A stretch of DNA of 64,000 bases from NCBI RefSeq assembly GCF_001426745.1, contig NZ_LMFI01000001.1:1314022-1378021 (forward strand), read 5' to 3'. Shown here in pieces: positions 7,583-18,200 of this stretch (within the stretch, counting starts at the first letter, position 1; the number at the start of each line of letters is the position of its first letter). The translations under genes were made by a program, and so were the position numbers. Origin of the DNA: Nocardioides sp. Root140. GTDB lineage: Bacteria; Actinomycetota; Actinomycetes; Propionibacteriales; Nocardioidaceae. The notes beneath the pieces were generated by a model. It ran no database searches, was not told the DNA's origin, and worked only from the letters and a program-made list of their open reading frames with translations.

Positions 7583-9466
7583 TCAGTTCTGGACGCGATA
7601 GGTCTTGTTGGTGGCCTTGCCGTCCGGACCCAGGGCACCGCGTTCCTTGCCGTCGATCTCGACGTCGATCGCTCCGCCGTCGGAGGCCTCGACCCGCACC
7701 GGCGCGAGCACGTCGATGCGGTGCACGTCGCCGTAGACCACGTCGTCATCGAAGATGACCTTGCCCTTGCCGTTGCGCACCTTCAGGTGGGCCGACCCGT
7801 CGGCGGTCACCTTGAGCGTCACGTTCTCGACGGTCGGAGCGGTCTGGTTGGGGCCGTCGGAGCCGTTCAGGATCGGGGCCGGGCTCTGCAGCTCGACCGG
7901 GGTGTCCATGATCAGCCGGGCGATCGACCAGGCCAGCACGAGCGTCATGATCGCCGCGATCAGGATCGACCAGTTCGGCCCGCCCCTGGTGGACCGGATG
8001 CCACCGCTCGAGCCGGTCGCGAGGTCCGCCTCGAACACCTTGCGCGGGTTGATCGGGGCGTTGGCGTAGCGCTCGTCGTAGGCAGTGAGCAGCGGCGCCA
8101 CCTCGAGCCCCAGGACACGGGACAGGGTGCGGAGGTGGCCCCGCGCGTAGAAGTCGCCACCACACGGCACGAAGTCGTCGACCTCGATGGACTCGATGAC
8201 GTGTGGCCGGATGCGGGTGCGTTCGGCCAGTGCGTCGACGGTCAGGCCGATGCGGGTGCGGGCCGCGGTGATCTCGGGGCCGATGACCGGCTCCACGGCC
8301 GGCTCGACTGTGAAGTCGTCGATCACCAGTGGCTCGATGTTGTGCTTCATCGTGGCGATCGGGCGCACCCGGTCACCCCAGACACTGTTCTCCTCGACCA
8401 GCGGCACACTGCCCTGGCGTCGGAGCTCCCGCCCCTCGGGCAGCTCGCCGGTCGTCTCGTCGTCAGCGGTGTCACGCGCGGTGGCGCCGTCGACCCTCAG
8501 CCCGTTGAGCCCGGGGTTGCTACGGATCTCGACGCGGGCCACTGGGGCCGGGTCACGCAGCGGGGACGGGGTGGCGCTGGCAACCAGGGGCTGGGTCAGC
8601 TCCTCGTCGTCGAACGGTGCGTCGTCGTCGACACGCGCCTCACGACGCCCCGCGACCCGGTCGGCCAGTCCTGCCTTGAAGGCGCCGAATGCCGTGGCCA
8701 TGCGGGAACCGAGCGGCTCCCGGTCGGTGTCGTCGTCTTGGTCGGCCTCGTTCTCGAGTGCGACCTCGGGGGTCTCGTCGTACGACGAGAGGTCGGCGTG
8801 GTCTTCGGTCTGTTCGTCTGCCGCCTCGACCGGAGACTCGTCGGAGCCGTCGAGCTCGTCCTCGACGTCCTCGACGACGGGCTCGGGCTCGACCACGCGG
8901 GTCGCTCCCCCGGCGAGCTGGCGCAGCGCCGTGGTGAGGTTTTCGGTGAGTCCGGGGACCCGGGTCGTGAGCCCCAGGGGCAGGGCGAGAGGTGCGCCAT
9001 ACAGCTTCTCGCTGATCAGGCTCTGCCGGCGGCCGGGACCGTCGAGCTCGGCACGCACCCGCTCGGGGTTGTGCGGCACCAGCACGAGCTTGCCGTCGCG
9101 CAGCAGTCCACGGCGCGGTGTGTGCTCGATGGCCGCGAGGGCGCCCCAGGGCAGCCCGCGCCAGGCCTTGCCCAGCCGGAGCCGGACGCCTTGGCTGTCG
9201 GCGACCATCAAGGGCGTGCGGGCGTCGACGAAGGCGTGCAGCCACACGCCGCCGACCAGTGCCATCACGGCGAAGATCACCCAGTCGAGGGTCGCGCCGG
9301 TCTGCACGGCACGTCCGAGGTAGGCGATCGCGACGGCCGAGGCGACTGCACCGATCAGTGCCGCCAGGCCGCCGTTGCGCCGCACCTCGACCACGTCGGG
9401 GGCGGCCCCCAAGACGCTGCCGGTGGTGTCGTCCACGTCGGTGGCGAACCTTTCTACTGCGCTCAC
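7583..9466 (-). CDS. RodZ-like helix-turn-helix membrane protein with extra N-terminal membrane region
   Basis: 627 aa. Two membrane segments near residues 32-80 precede a PH-like region (SQGVRLRLGKAWRGLPWGALAAIEHTPRR). A long acidic disordered stretch then leads to a helix-turn-helix of the RodZ/HTH_25 type (IGLTVDALAERTRIRPHVIESIEVDDF, GDFYARGHLRTLSRVLGL). A membrane helix (WSILIAAIMTLVLAWSIARLI) and a C-terminal DUF4115-like domain end the protein. RodZ links cytoskeleton and cell-wall synthesis in other bacteria; the role in actinobacteria is less clear. The GTG start overlaps the ftsK stop, so the two are translationally coupled. The domain order is clear, the function inferred. Confidence 0.72.
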   Translation of the reverse strand: MSAVERFATDVDDTTGSVLGAAPDVVEVRRNGGLAALIGAVASAVAIAYLGRAVQTGATLDWVIFAVMALVGGVWLHAFVDARTPLMVADSQGVRLRLGKAWRGLPWGALAAIEHTPRRGLLRDGKLVLVPHNPERVRAELDGPGRRQSLISEKLYGAPLALPLGLTTRVPGLTENLTTALRQLAGGATRVVEPEPVVEDVEDELDGSDESPVEAADEQTEDHADLSSYDETPEVALENEADQDDDTDREPLGSRMATAFGAFKAGLADRVAGRREARVDDDAPFDDEELTQPLVASATPSPLRDPAPVARVEIRSNPGLNGLRVDGATARDTADDETTGELPEGRELRRQGSVPLVEENSVWGDRVRPIATMKHNIEPLVIDDFTVEPAVEPVIGPEITAARTRIGLTVDALAERTRIRPHVIESIEVDDFVPCGGDFYARGHLRTLSRVLGLEVAPLLTAYDERYANAPINPRKVFEADLATGSSGGIRSTRGGPNWSILIAAIMTLVLAWSIARLIMDTPVELQSPAPILNGSDGPNQTAPTVENVTLKVTADGSAHLKVRNGKGKVIFDDDVVYGDVHRIDVLAPVRVEASDGGAIDVEIDGKERGALGPDGKATNKTYRVQN

Positions 9467-12039
9467 ATCTCCCCCTGCAGGGTCGCGATGACTCCGTCGA
9501 TCTCATCCGGCTTGACCAGCACGTCGCGGGCCTTGGATCCCTCGCTGGGACCGACCACGCCGCGACTCTCCATGATGTCCATCAGGCGACCCGCCTTGGC
9601 GAAGCCGACCCGCAGCTTGCGTTGCAGCATCGAGGTGGACCCGAACTGCGTCGAGACCACCAGCTCCACGGCCTGCACGACGAGATCGAGGTCGTCGCCG
9701 ATGTCGTCGTCCAGGTCGCGCTTGCTCTGCGCCGGCGCCGTGACGTCCTCGCGGTACGACGGCTCCAGCTGCTGCTTCACGTGTGAGACGACCGCGGCGA
9801 CCTCGGCCTCGGTGACCCAGGAGCCCTGCACACGCACGGCCTTGCTGGCGCCCATCGGCAGGAAGAGCCCGTCACCCTGGCCGACCAGCTTCTCGGCGCC
9901 CGGCTGGTCGAGGATGACCCGACTGTCGGAGAGCGACGAGGTCGCGAACGCCAGGCGGGACGGGACGTTCGCCTTGATCAGGCCGGTGACCACGTCGACC
10001 GAGGGCCGCTGGGTGGCGAGGATCAGGTGGATGCCCGCCGCACGGGCCAGCTGGGTGATGCGGACGATGGCGTCCTCGACGTCACGCGGGGCGACCATCA
10101 TCAGGTCGGCGAGCTCGTCGACGATCACGCACAGGTAGGGGTACGGCGTCAGCACGCGCTCGCTGCCCGGCGGCACCTCGACCTTGCCGGCACGGACCGC
10201 CTTGTTGAAGTCGTCGACGTGGCGGAAGCCGAAGTTGGCCAGGTCGTCGTAGCGCATGTCCATCTCGCGCACGACCCACTGGAGCGCCTCGGCGGCCTTC
10301 TTGGGGTTCGTGATGATCGGCGTGATCAGGTGCGGAATGCCTTCGTAGGCGTTCAGCTCGACCCGCTTCGGGTCGACCATGATCATGCGCACCTCGTCGG
10401 GCGTGGCCCGCATCATCAGCGAGGTGATCATCGAGTTGATGAACGACGACTTTCCGGAACCGGTGGCACCGGCGACCAGGAGGTGCGGCATCTTCGCGAG
10501 GTTGGCGACGACGAAGCCGCCCTCGACGTCCTTGCCGAGCCCGACCACCATCGGGTGGTGGTCGCTGCGCGCCGTGTTGGAGCGGAGCACGTCGCCGAGG
10601 GAGACGATCTCCTTGTCCACGTTGGGGATCTCGACACCGATCGCGGACTTGCCGGGGATCGGGCTGAGGATCCGGACGTCGGCCGACGCCACGGCGTAGG
10701 CGATGTTCTTCGACAGCGCGGTGACCTTCTCGACCTTGATGCCGGGCCCGAGCTCGACCTCGTAGCGCGTCACGGTCGGGCCACGCATGTAGCCGGTCAC
10801 CTGCGCGTCGATTCCGAACTCGTCGAGCACCTGGGTGAGCCGGTCGACCACCGCGTCGGAGGCCTTCGACTTCGCCTTGTGCACGGAGCCCGGCTTGAGG
10901 TCGTCGCTGCTGGGCAGCGAGTAGGTCACGTCGCCGGAGAGGGCCAGCTGCTCGACCCGGGCCGGCAGCTGGGCGTGCGGCGGGGGCTCGAGGTCTCCCT
11001 TGGGGGCAGGCTCCTCTGTCGGCTCGTCGAACGGGATCGGGGTGGGCTCGTCGTCCTGCTGGGCCACGTCGAGGGCGTCGAGCTTGCGCCGACGCTTCTT
11101 GACCTCGCGGTCCTCCAGGACCGGGGAGTCGTAAGCCGGGTCGCCCATCTCGGGGTCGATCTCGTCGGTGGCGGACTTGCCGCGACGCTTGCGGATCGGC
11201 TCCGTGGCCGGCTCGCCGTCGGAGTCGGGCTCCGGGCGGTTGCGACCGAGCATGCGGTCGCGCGCCTCGGCCAGCCTGGCGGGGATCTGGTAGACCGGCG
11301 TCGCCGCGATGACCAGCACACCGAAGAGCGCCAGCAGCACAAGAAGGGGTACGACGACGAACGGTGAACGCAGCAGGTCCAGCAAGAGACTGGAGATCAC
11401 GAACCCGATGGCTCCGCCGGCCTGCTGGAGGCGCTCGGTGTCGCCCATGACCGGACGCGGACTGCCGTTGGCGATGTGCACGATGCCGAGCACGCCGAAG
11501 GACAGGGCGGCCCAGCCGATCAGCTGGCGACCGACGGGTCCGTTCTGCTCGGGGTCGCGCATGTTGCGCCAGCCGACGTAGACCAGGAGCAGCGGCACGA
11601 ACCAGGCGAGCTTGCCGACCGATCCGGCGACCGCCGTACGCACGCCGTCCATGACGCCACCCGGGAGCTGCCACCAGACCCCGGCCGCGACGACCACGGC
11701 GAGCCCGAAGAGGAACAGGCCGGCGCCGTCACGGCGCTGCTCCGGTTCGAGGTCGCGGGCACTGCGGCCGATCGAGCGCGCGGTCGCACCGAGGGCGTGG
11801 GCGATGCCCAGCCACACGGCCGCGACGGCACCGCCGATCGCCACGAAGGCGCGCGAGATGGGGCCAGGTCCGTTGCGAACTGCTCGAGGTGCCGGGCGCT
11901 TCGCCGTGGAGGGCTTGCGCTTCGGGGTCGGCTTTCGTTTGGCCTGGCTGCCGGCACTCCGGGTCCGGGTGCTCGAGCCAGTCCTTGCAGACGTGCTCTT
12001 GCTCCGCGAACCCGGCGGGGAAGACGTACGGGTCGCCAT
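9463..12039 (-). CDS. ftsK: DNA translocase FtsK
   Basis: 858 aa. A basic N-terminal tail and several membrane helices (roughly residues 55-215) are followed by a disordered charged linker, the alpha/beta motor domain and the gamma winged helix. The Walker A motif is in LLVAGATGSGKSSFIN near residue 520 and Walker B in LCVIVDELADLMM. The C-terminus LRVGFAKAGRLMDIMESRGVVG is the KOPS-reading gamma domain. The protein pumps chromosomal DNA at the division septum to resolve dimers with XerCD. The ATG at 12039 is preceded by a -10-like hexamer with 7 nt spacing, consistent with a leaderless mRNA. It is co-directional and coupled with the RodZ-like gene. Confidence 0.95.
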   Translation of the reverse strand: MATRTSSPPGSRSKSTSARTGSSTRTRSAGSQAKRKPTPKRKPSTAKRPAPRAVRNGPGPISRAFVAIGGAVAAVWLGIAHALGATARSIGRSARDLEPEQRRDGAGLFLFGLAVVVAAGVWWQLPGGVMDGVRTAVAGSVGKLAWFVPLLLVYVGWRNMRDPEQNGPVGRQLIGWAALSFGVLGIVHIANGSPRPVMGDTERLQQAGGAIGFVISSLLLDLLRSPFVVVPLLVLLALFGVLVIAATPVYQIPARLAEARDRMLGRNRPEPDSDGEPATEPIRKRRGKSATDEIDPEMGDPAYDSPVLEDREVKKRRRKLDALDVAQQDDEPTPIPFDEPTEEPAPKGDLEPPPHAQLPARVEQLALSGDVTYSLPSSDDLKPGSVHKAKSKASDAVVDRLTQVLDEFGIDAQVTGYMRGPTVTRYEVELGPGIKVEKVTALSKNIAYAVASADVRILSPIPGKSAIGVEIPNVDKEIVSLGDVLRSNTARSDHHPMVVGLGKDVEGGFVVANLAKMPHLLVAGATGSGKSSFINSMITSLMMRATPDEVRMIMVDPKRVELNAYEGIPHLITPIITNPKKAAEALQWVVREMDMRYDDLANFGFRHVDDFNKAVRAGKVEVPPGSERVLTPYPYLCVIVDELADLMMVAPRDVEDAIVRITQLARAAGIHLILATQRPSVDVVTGLIKANVPSRLAFATSSLSDSRVILDQPGAEKLVGQGDGLFLPMGASKAVRVQGSWVTEAEVAAVVSHVKQQLEPSYREDVTAPAQSKRDLDDDIGDDLDLVVQAVELVVSTQFGSTSMLQRKLRVGFAKAGRLMDIMESRGVVGPSEGSKARDVLVKPDEIDGVIATLQGEM

Positions 12040-12046
12040 GCTCAGG

Positions 12047-12052
12047 ACTCTA
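12047..12052 (-). promoter_or_regulatory. Leaderless-type -10 element for ftsK
   Basis: Minus-strand TAGAGT lies 7 nt before the ftsK ATG, the TANNNT-N7-start spacing of actinobacterial leaderless promoters. No ribosome-binding site is seen. Confidence 0.5.
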
Positions 12053-12145
12053 GGCGATCGCCACTCCAGTCACATGGATAACAGGATGCGTGTCGCACGA
12101 TTCGACTCCCGCCCAACTCTGGACCGACAGGCTCCAACCTCTTAG

Positions 12146-12161
12146 TGTGACGTGGGTCACG
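12146..12161 (+). promoter_or_regulatory. CRP-like site upstream of the first M4 protease gene
   Basis: TGTGA-N6-TCACG matches the half-site pattern of CRP/GlxR-type regulators. It lies about 45 bp before the GTG. A degenerate copy occurs at the same place before the second protease gene, so the two genes may share control. Confidence 0.4.
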
Positions 12162-12207
12162 ACACACCCCCAGTCGTGACCCCGACCTCGAACTGGAGGG
12201 CACCACA

Positions 12208-15060
12208 GTGAAGTTCCTCAGGCAGGGCCTCGCCCTGGCCGTCGCGGGAGCCGGCCTCGCCGCGCTACCCGGGCTGAGCGCGAGCGCATCCCCCGCTCCG
12301 ACAGTCGACGACCGCTCGATGGTCCAGAAGATGAAGGATGAAGCCGACGGGCGAGTCAGCTTCACCAAGGAGACGTCAACCGGGAGGGTCGGCTTCGTCA
12401 GGGTGGCCCGCACGGGCGACCTGCTGCCCTCCACCGATGTCAAGGCAACCGACAAGTCGCGTGCGTACCTCGACAAGTACGCACCCGCGTTCGGCGCCAC
12501 CAGCGACCAGCTGGTGCAGACGCAGGTGGTGCGCAACCGCTACGGCACCACGGTCTCCTATGCCCAGCGCTACAAGGGGCTCGACGTCTTCGGATCCATG
12601 GTGCGCGCCCACCTCGACAAGCAGGGCGACCTCACCTCGGTCAACGGCTTCGCCGCCCCCGGCCTCGACCTGTCCGTGACTCCGCGCCTGAGTGCCGGCA
12701 AGGCAGGTCAACGCGCCGTGGCCGCGGTCAAGGCCGACCCGCCCGCCCATGGCGGGGAGAAGGCCGACACGGCGGGCGTCAAGGCAGTCAGCACGGACCT
12801 GGTCGTCTACCGCACCGGCTCGACCCGCGGCGCCGACGGCAGCAACGTCCTCGCCTACGTCGTGGAGGTCTCCAACGGGGCGAACATCCGCGACATGGTC
12901 TTCGTCGACGCGAACACCGACAAGCTCGTCAACCGCTACTCGATGGTGCACGACGGACTCGAGCGCCACGTCTACGAGCAGAGCTACGCGCCCGCCTCGC
13001 AGGTGTGGCAGGAGGGTGATCCCTACCCGGGCTCCCTCAACGAGGACCAGAAGAACATCGTCGACGCGACCGGTGAGGCCTACTGGTTCTTCAGGAACGG
13101 CTTCAACCGCGACTCCTACGACGCGGCGGGGCACAAGATGGAGATCGTCAACAACGACCCCCGCATCTCGTGCCCGAACGCCAACTGGAACGGCACCACC
13201 ACCAACTACTGCAACGGGGTGACCTCCGACGACGTGGTCGCCCACGAGTGGGGCCACGCCTACACCGAGTACACCCACGGCCTCATCTACCAGTGGCAGC
13301 CCGGCGCCCTCAACGAGTCCTACTCCGACATCTGGGGCGAGACCGTCGACCTGATCAACAACCGCATGGACGAGGACGAGGGCGACATCGACACCAAGCG
13401 TCCCGACAACATGTGCTCCACCCACTCTCCCCTGCCGACCGTCGTGACGATCAACTCCCCTGCGGAGATCGCGAAGGTCTGCGAGGCCGGGCCGGCGGCG
13501 TTCGGTCCCGAGCTGACCGAGGCCGGCATCACCGGTGACGTCGTGGTCGGTCTGGACGACACTGCTGCTCCCGGCCCGTCGACGACCGACGCCTGCTCCC
13601 CGCTGAGCAACGCCTCCGCCGTCGCCGGCAAGATCGCGCTCGTCGACCGAGGCGGCTGCGCGTTCACCATCAAGGTCAAGAACGCCCAGGTCGCCGGTGC
13701 CACCGGTGTCCTGGTGGCCGACAACGTGGAGGCAGCACCGTCGGGCATGTCCGGTGTCGACGACACCATCACGATCCCGTCGGTGCGCATCCGGCTCAGC
13801 GACGGCAACATCATCAAGGGCGGCCTGGCCAACGGCCCGGTCAACGTGACCATGTCTCTCGCCCAGGACGAGCGCTCGGACTCCTTCCGCTGGCTCATGG
13901 GCGAGGACAGCCCGGCCTTCGGCGGCGCGATCCGTGACATGTGGTCCCCCACCTGTTACGGCGACCCCGGCAAGGTCTCTGACGCGCAGTACTACTGCGC
14001 GACCGACGACGGCGGCGGGGTGCACAGCAACTCGGGTGTGCCGAACCACGCCTACGCACTGACGGTCGACGGTGGCGAGTACAACGGAGTGAGCGTGACC
14101 GGAATCGGCCTCACCAAGGCCGCCGCGGTGTACTTCCGCGCCATGGCCGAGTACCAGACACCCGCCACCGACTTCACCGACCACGCCGACTCGTTGGCCC
14201 AGGCCTGCACCGACCTGGTCGGCCAGCCGATCAACGAGCTCAGCACGGACCCGGACACCACCGCGGTGTCCGACCAGGTGATCTCCGCGACCGACTGCGC
14301 CACGTTCGACCAGGTCGCCTCCGCGGTCGAGCTCCGCGAGGAGCCGGTCCAGTGCAACTTCCAGCCGCTGCTCGACCCGAACGCCCCGTCGCTGTGCGGC
14401 GCGGACGCGGAGACGGTGACGGTCTGGTCGGAGGACTTCGAGGACGGACTGGCCGGATGGGACACCGACTCCGAGGTGGTCTACCCGGGTGCCACGGGAG
14501 CTCCGTGGGAGGCCACCACCGAGGCACCTGACCACACCGGCACCGCGGCGTACGGCGTGGCCGACGACCGCGGCCAGTGCGACGGGTCGGCGCAGGACTT
14601 CTCGACGCGCGACTCGATCATCAGCCCGGTGATCACGCTGCCGAAGGGCAAGCTCGCGGGGCAGAAGCTGTCCTTCGACCACTACGTGGCCACGGAGACC
14701 GGCTTCGACGGCGGCAACGTGAAGTACCGGGTCGGCAAGAAGGCCTGGAAGGTCGTCCCCGCGTCGGCGTACGTGTTCAACGCGCCGAGCACGCTGGCGA
14801 CCGCCGAGGCCGGGAACACCAACCCGCTGGCCGGTGAAGACGGGTTCACCGGCACCGACGGTGGCGTGGTGAACGGGTCCTGGGGCCAGTCCCAGATCAA
14901 CCTGGCGGCGCTGAAGATCAAGGGTGGGTCGTTCCAGATCCGCTTCGACATCGGCCGCGACGGTTGTGGCGGGATCGACGGTTGGTACGTCGACGACGTC
15001 CGAGTGACCCTGTGCCAGGTCCAGAAGGGCATCAAGCCGGCCACCGGGAGGACCGACTGA
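12208..15060 (+). CDS. Secreted M4 (thermolysin-family) metalloprotease with PA domain
   Basis: 950 aa. A signal peptide (VKFLRQGLALAVAGAGLAAL, then SASASPAP) is followed by an FTP-type propeptide region (VSYAQRYKGLDVFGSM) and a PepSY-like part. The catalytic domain carries HEWGH at residues 346-350 and the third zinc ligand Glu370 in NESYSD. A PA domain (GKIALVDRGGCAFTIKVKNAQVAGATGVLVAD) is inserted around residues 430-550. The thermolysin active-site His appears in GGVHSNSGVPNHAYAL. The C-terminus is a beta-sandwich module beginning EDFEDGLAGWDTDSE. Start GTG with GGAGG upstream. It is followed by a near-twin gene; both probably act in extracellular protein digestion. Confidence 0.9.
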   Translation: MKFLRQGLALAVAGAGLAALPGLSASASPAPTVDDRSMVQKMKDEADGRVSFTKETSTGRVGFVRVARTGDLLPSTDVKATDKSRAYLDKYAPAFGATSDQLVQTQVVRNRYGTTVSYAQRYKGLDVFGSMVRAHLDKQGDLTSVNGFAAPGLDLSVTPRLSAGKAGQRAVAAVKADPPAHGGEKADTAGVKAVSTDLVVYRTGSTRGADGSNVLAYVVEVSNGANIRDMVFVDANTDKLVNRYSMVHDGLERHVYEQSYAPASQVWQEGDPYPGSLNEDQKNIVDATGEAYWFFRNGFNRDSYDAAGHKMEIVNNDPRISCPNANWNGTTTNYCNGVTSDDVVAHEWGHAYTEYTHGLIYQWQPGALNESYSDIWGETVDLINNRMDEDEGDIDTKRPDNMCSTHSPLPTVVTINSPAEIAKVCEAGPAAFGPELTEAGITGDVVVGLDDTAAPGPSTTDACSPLSNASAVAGKIALVDRGGCAFTIKVKNAQVAGATGVLVADNVEAAPSGMSGVDDTITIPSVRIRLSDGNIIKGGLANGPVNVTMSLAQDERSDSFRWLMGEDSPAFGGAIRDMWSPTCYGDPGKVSDAQYYCATDDGGGVHSNSGVPNHAYALTVDGGEYNGVSVTGIGLTKAAAVYFRAMAEYQTPATDFTDHADSLAQACTDLVGQPINELSTDPDTTAVSDQVISATDCATFDQVASAVELREEPVQCNFQPLLDPNAPSLCGADAETVTVWSEDFEDGLAGWDTDSEVVYPGATGAPWEATTEAPDHTGTAAYGVADDRGQCDGSAQDFSTRDSIISPVITLPKGKLAGQKLSFDHYVATETGFDGGNVKYRVGKKAWKVVPASAYVFNAPSTLATAEAGNTNPLAGEDGFTGTDGGVVNGSWGQSQINLAALKIKGGSFQIRFDIGRDGCGGIDGWYVDDVRVTLCQVQKGIKPATGRTD

Positions 15061-15074
15061 CACACCCTCTCCAG

Positions 15075-15120
15075 CACAGCGGGCCCCCGCCGGACCTCTT
15101 CCGTCGGGGGCCCCGCTGTG
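15075..15120 (+). terminator. Terminator after the first M4 protease gene
   Basis: CACAGCGGGCCCCCG... pairs with ...CGGGGGCCCCGCTGTG, a long GC-rich stem with a small bulge directly downstream of the stop codon. It separates the two tandem protease genes transcriptionally. Confidence 0.75.
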
Positions 15121-15225
15121 TCGAGCCGAAGGAGGGAGCGTCCGGCGTCCGGGAGATTCAACGGTGACCAACCCGTTATGCGGAATCTTCTGTGCGCTCT
15201 AGACCTTGGTAGCCACAACTTCTAG

Positions 15226-15241
15226 TGTGACGCAGGTCATG
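15226..15241 (+). promoter_or_regulatory. Degenerate CRP-like site upstream of the second M4 protease gene
   Basis: TGTGA-N6-TCATG sits in sequence clearly homologous to that before the first protease gene (shared TAGTGTGACG and CACACCCCC blocks). The second half-site is weaker. The upstream region was evidently duplicated with the gene. Confidence 0.35.
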
Positions 15242-15288
15242 GGCACACCCCCGCCCTGACCTCGGAATGACTATTGGAGGGCACCATC

Positions 15289-18200
15289 GTGAAGTTCCTC
15301 AGGCAGGGCATCGCCCTAGCCGTCGTCGGGGCTGGCCTGGCCGCGGTCCCAGGGCTCAGCGCCACCGCCTCACCCGTGCCGGCCCAGGACGACAAGTCCC
15401 TGGTCCAGCAGATGCGCAGCACCGCTGACGGTTCCACCAAGATCAGCGCTGAAGACGCCACCGGCAAGGTCGGCTTCGTCCGGGCCGCTCGCGGCGGCGA
15501 CCTCATGCCGACCCAGAACGGCACACCGGCCGTGAAGGCCGACGCCTACCTCGACAAGTACGCCGAGGCGTTCGGTGCCCCGCGTGGCCAGCTGGTCCGC
15601 GACAGCATCGCCAAGAACGACCTCGGCACGAGCGTGGCCTACGTCCAGGAGTACAAGGGTGTGCCCGTGTTCGGCACCCTGGTCCGGGCGTTCGTCGACA
15701 AGGGTGGCGACCTCACCAGCGTGAACGGCGAGGCAGTGCCCGACCTCAACCTCTCGGTGACCCCCAAGATCACCGAGGCAGAGGCAGGCAAGCGCGCGGT
15801 CACCCTGGTCAAGGCGCAGCCGCCGACGTCCGATGGCAAGTCGAACACCACGGGTGTGAAGGCCAAGGCCGCCACGCTGCTCGTCTACCGAAGCGGCCTG
15901 GTGCAGGGCGTCAAGGGCAAGAGCCAGCTGGTCTACCAGGTCGAGGTCACCAACGAGAAGAACGTGCGCGACATGGTCTTCCTCAACGCCGACACCGGCA
16001 AGGTCGTCAACCGCTACTCCACGGTCGACAACGCCCTGGACCGCGAGCTCTACGAAGCCGACGCGAACCGCGACCTCACCCTGGTCTGGAAGGAAGGCGA
16101 CGACCTCCCCGGCACGTTGAACACCGACCAGGAGAACCTCGTCCGCTCCACCGGCGAGTCCTACTGGTTCTTCAAGAACTCCTTCGGCCGCGACTCCTAC
16201 GACGGCAACGGCGCGACGATGCGCACGATCAACAACGACCCCGCCATCGCGTGCCCGAACGCCAACTGGAATGGCATCACCACCAACTACTGCGACGGCG
16301 TCACGTCCGACGACGTCGTGTCCCACGAGTGGGGCCACGCCTACACCGAGTACACCCACGGCCTGATCTACCAGTGGCAGTCCGGTGCGCTCAACGAGGG
16401 CTACTCCGACATCTGGGGCGAGACCGTCGACCTGATCAACAACCGTGAGGACGAGGGCGAGGGCGACCTCACCAAGCACCGCACCGTCGGCCTCTGCGCC
16501 GAGAACGGTCCGCGCGCCGTCCAACTGGTGATCAACAGCCCGGCCGACGTCAAGAAGATCTGCCTCGCCGGTCCGGCAGCCTGGGCAGCCGTTCCGGACA
16601 CCACCGGGTTCACGAACGACATCGTTGTTGCCACTGACGAGGCCAACCCCGAAGGGCCTGCGACCAACGACGGGTGCTCGTCGCTGACCAACGCGGCCGA
16701 TGTGTCGGGCAAGTTCGCCCTCGTCTACCGCGGCACCTGCGCGTTCACCCAGAAGGCACAGAACGCCCTGGACGCCGGTGCTGCTGGCGTCATCATCGGC
16801 AACTCGCCCGGTGGCGGCCCGTTCGGTCCCGGTGGCGGACTAGAGGAACCCCTCGAGATCCCGGTCATCGGCATCTCGCACGACGACGCCAACCGCATCA
16901 GCGGTGCAACCGGTCCGGTCAACGGCACGATCCGCCTCTCCGGCTCGGCCGAGACCAACGAGTCCTACCGCTGGCTGGTCGGTGAGAAGTCGACCGCCTT
17001 CGGTGGCGCGATCCGCGACATGTGGATGCCGACCTGCGCCGGTGACCCCGGCAAGGTGTCCGACGCCGAGTACCACTGCTCGACCGACGACAACGGTGGC
17101 GTCCACGGCAACTCGGGCGTCGTGAACCACGGCTACGCGCTGCTGGTCGACGGTGGCACCTACAACGGCACCACGGTCAAGGGCCTCGGCCTCGACAAGG
17201 CAGCAGCCATCTACTACCAGGCGATGACCGTCTACCAGACCCCGGTGAGCAACTTCACCGACCACGCCAACTCGCTCGAGGCCTCCTGCGCCGACCTGAC
17301 CAACAAGGCGATCAAGAAGCTCTCGACGCGGGAGAACGACTCGACGGTCAACTACGACAAGATCACCGCCGACGACTGCGCACAGGTCGCGGCGATGACC
17401 AAGGCCGTCGAGTTCCGCCTCGACCCGACCGAGCAGTGCGGCTGGCAGCCCCTGCTCGACCCGAACGCCCCGGCCGTGTGTGGCGAGGGCTTCGAGACCC
17501 AGGAGATCTTCTCCGAGGACTTCGAGTCGGGCATGGACGGCTGGACCCTCTCCGGCGAGTCCGTCAACGGGCCCTACCCGGACCCGGCCGACTGGGCGAC
17601 CACCTCGGAGTACCGCGGTGACCACACCGGCTCGGTGGCCAAGGGCAACACCCCCGACCAGGGCGACTGCGCCGACAACGACATCTCCAGTGCGAACTAC
17701 ATGACGAGTGACGCGATCGCGATTCCGGACGACGCCTCGGCGCCGCGGATGACCTTCGAGCACTACATCGCGACGGAGACCGGCTTCGACGGCGGCAACG
17801 TGCGGATCAGTGTCAACGACGGGGAGTTCGTGCCGGTTCCGGCCGACGCGTTCACCTTCAACGGTCCCCTGCAGATCTCCACGGTGGCTGAGCAGAACAC
17901 GAACCCGCTGGCCGGCGAGCCGGGCTTCACCGGCACCGACCCGGGCACGCCGTTCGGCAGCTGGGGCGAGTCGCAGATCGACCTGGCCGCGGCCGGTGTC
18001 TCGGCCGGCGACTCGGTCAAGCTCCAGTTCGCGATCGGCCGCGACGGCTGCGGCGGCGTCGACGGCTGGTACGTCGACGACATCAAGGTGCTCACCTGCG
18101 AGATCGCCGCGGACATCACCGCGACCGTCTCGCCGGCCAAGCCGAAGTACGGCACGGCGGCTTCGGTGAAGGTCAACGTCACCTCGATCGGCGACGACAT

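Noticed and set aside
12376..15171. 931-codon open frame on the minus strand opposite the first M4 protease
   Set aside because: It is the mirror of a real gene with conserved catalytic motifs; its product is Val/Gly/Arg/Asp-rich low complexity without domains.
15274..15288. TTG start of the second M4 protease (five extra residues)
   Set aside because: It lies inside the ribosome-binding site, and the GTG at 15289 aligns with the start of the paralogue.
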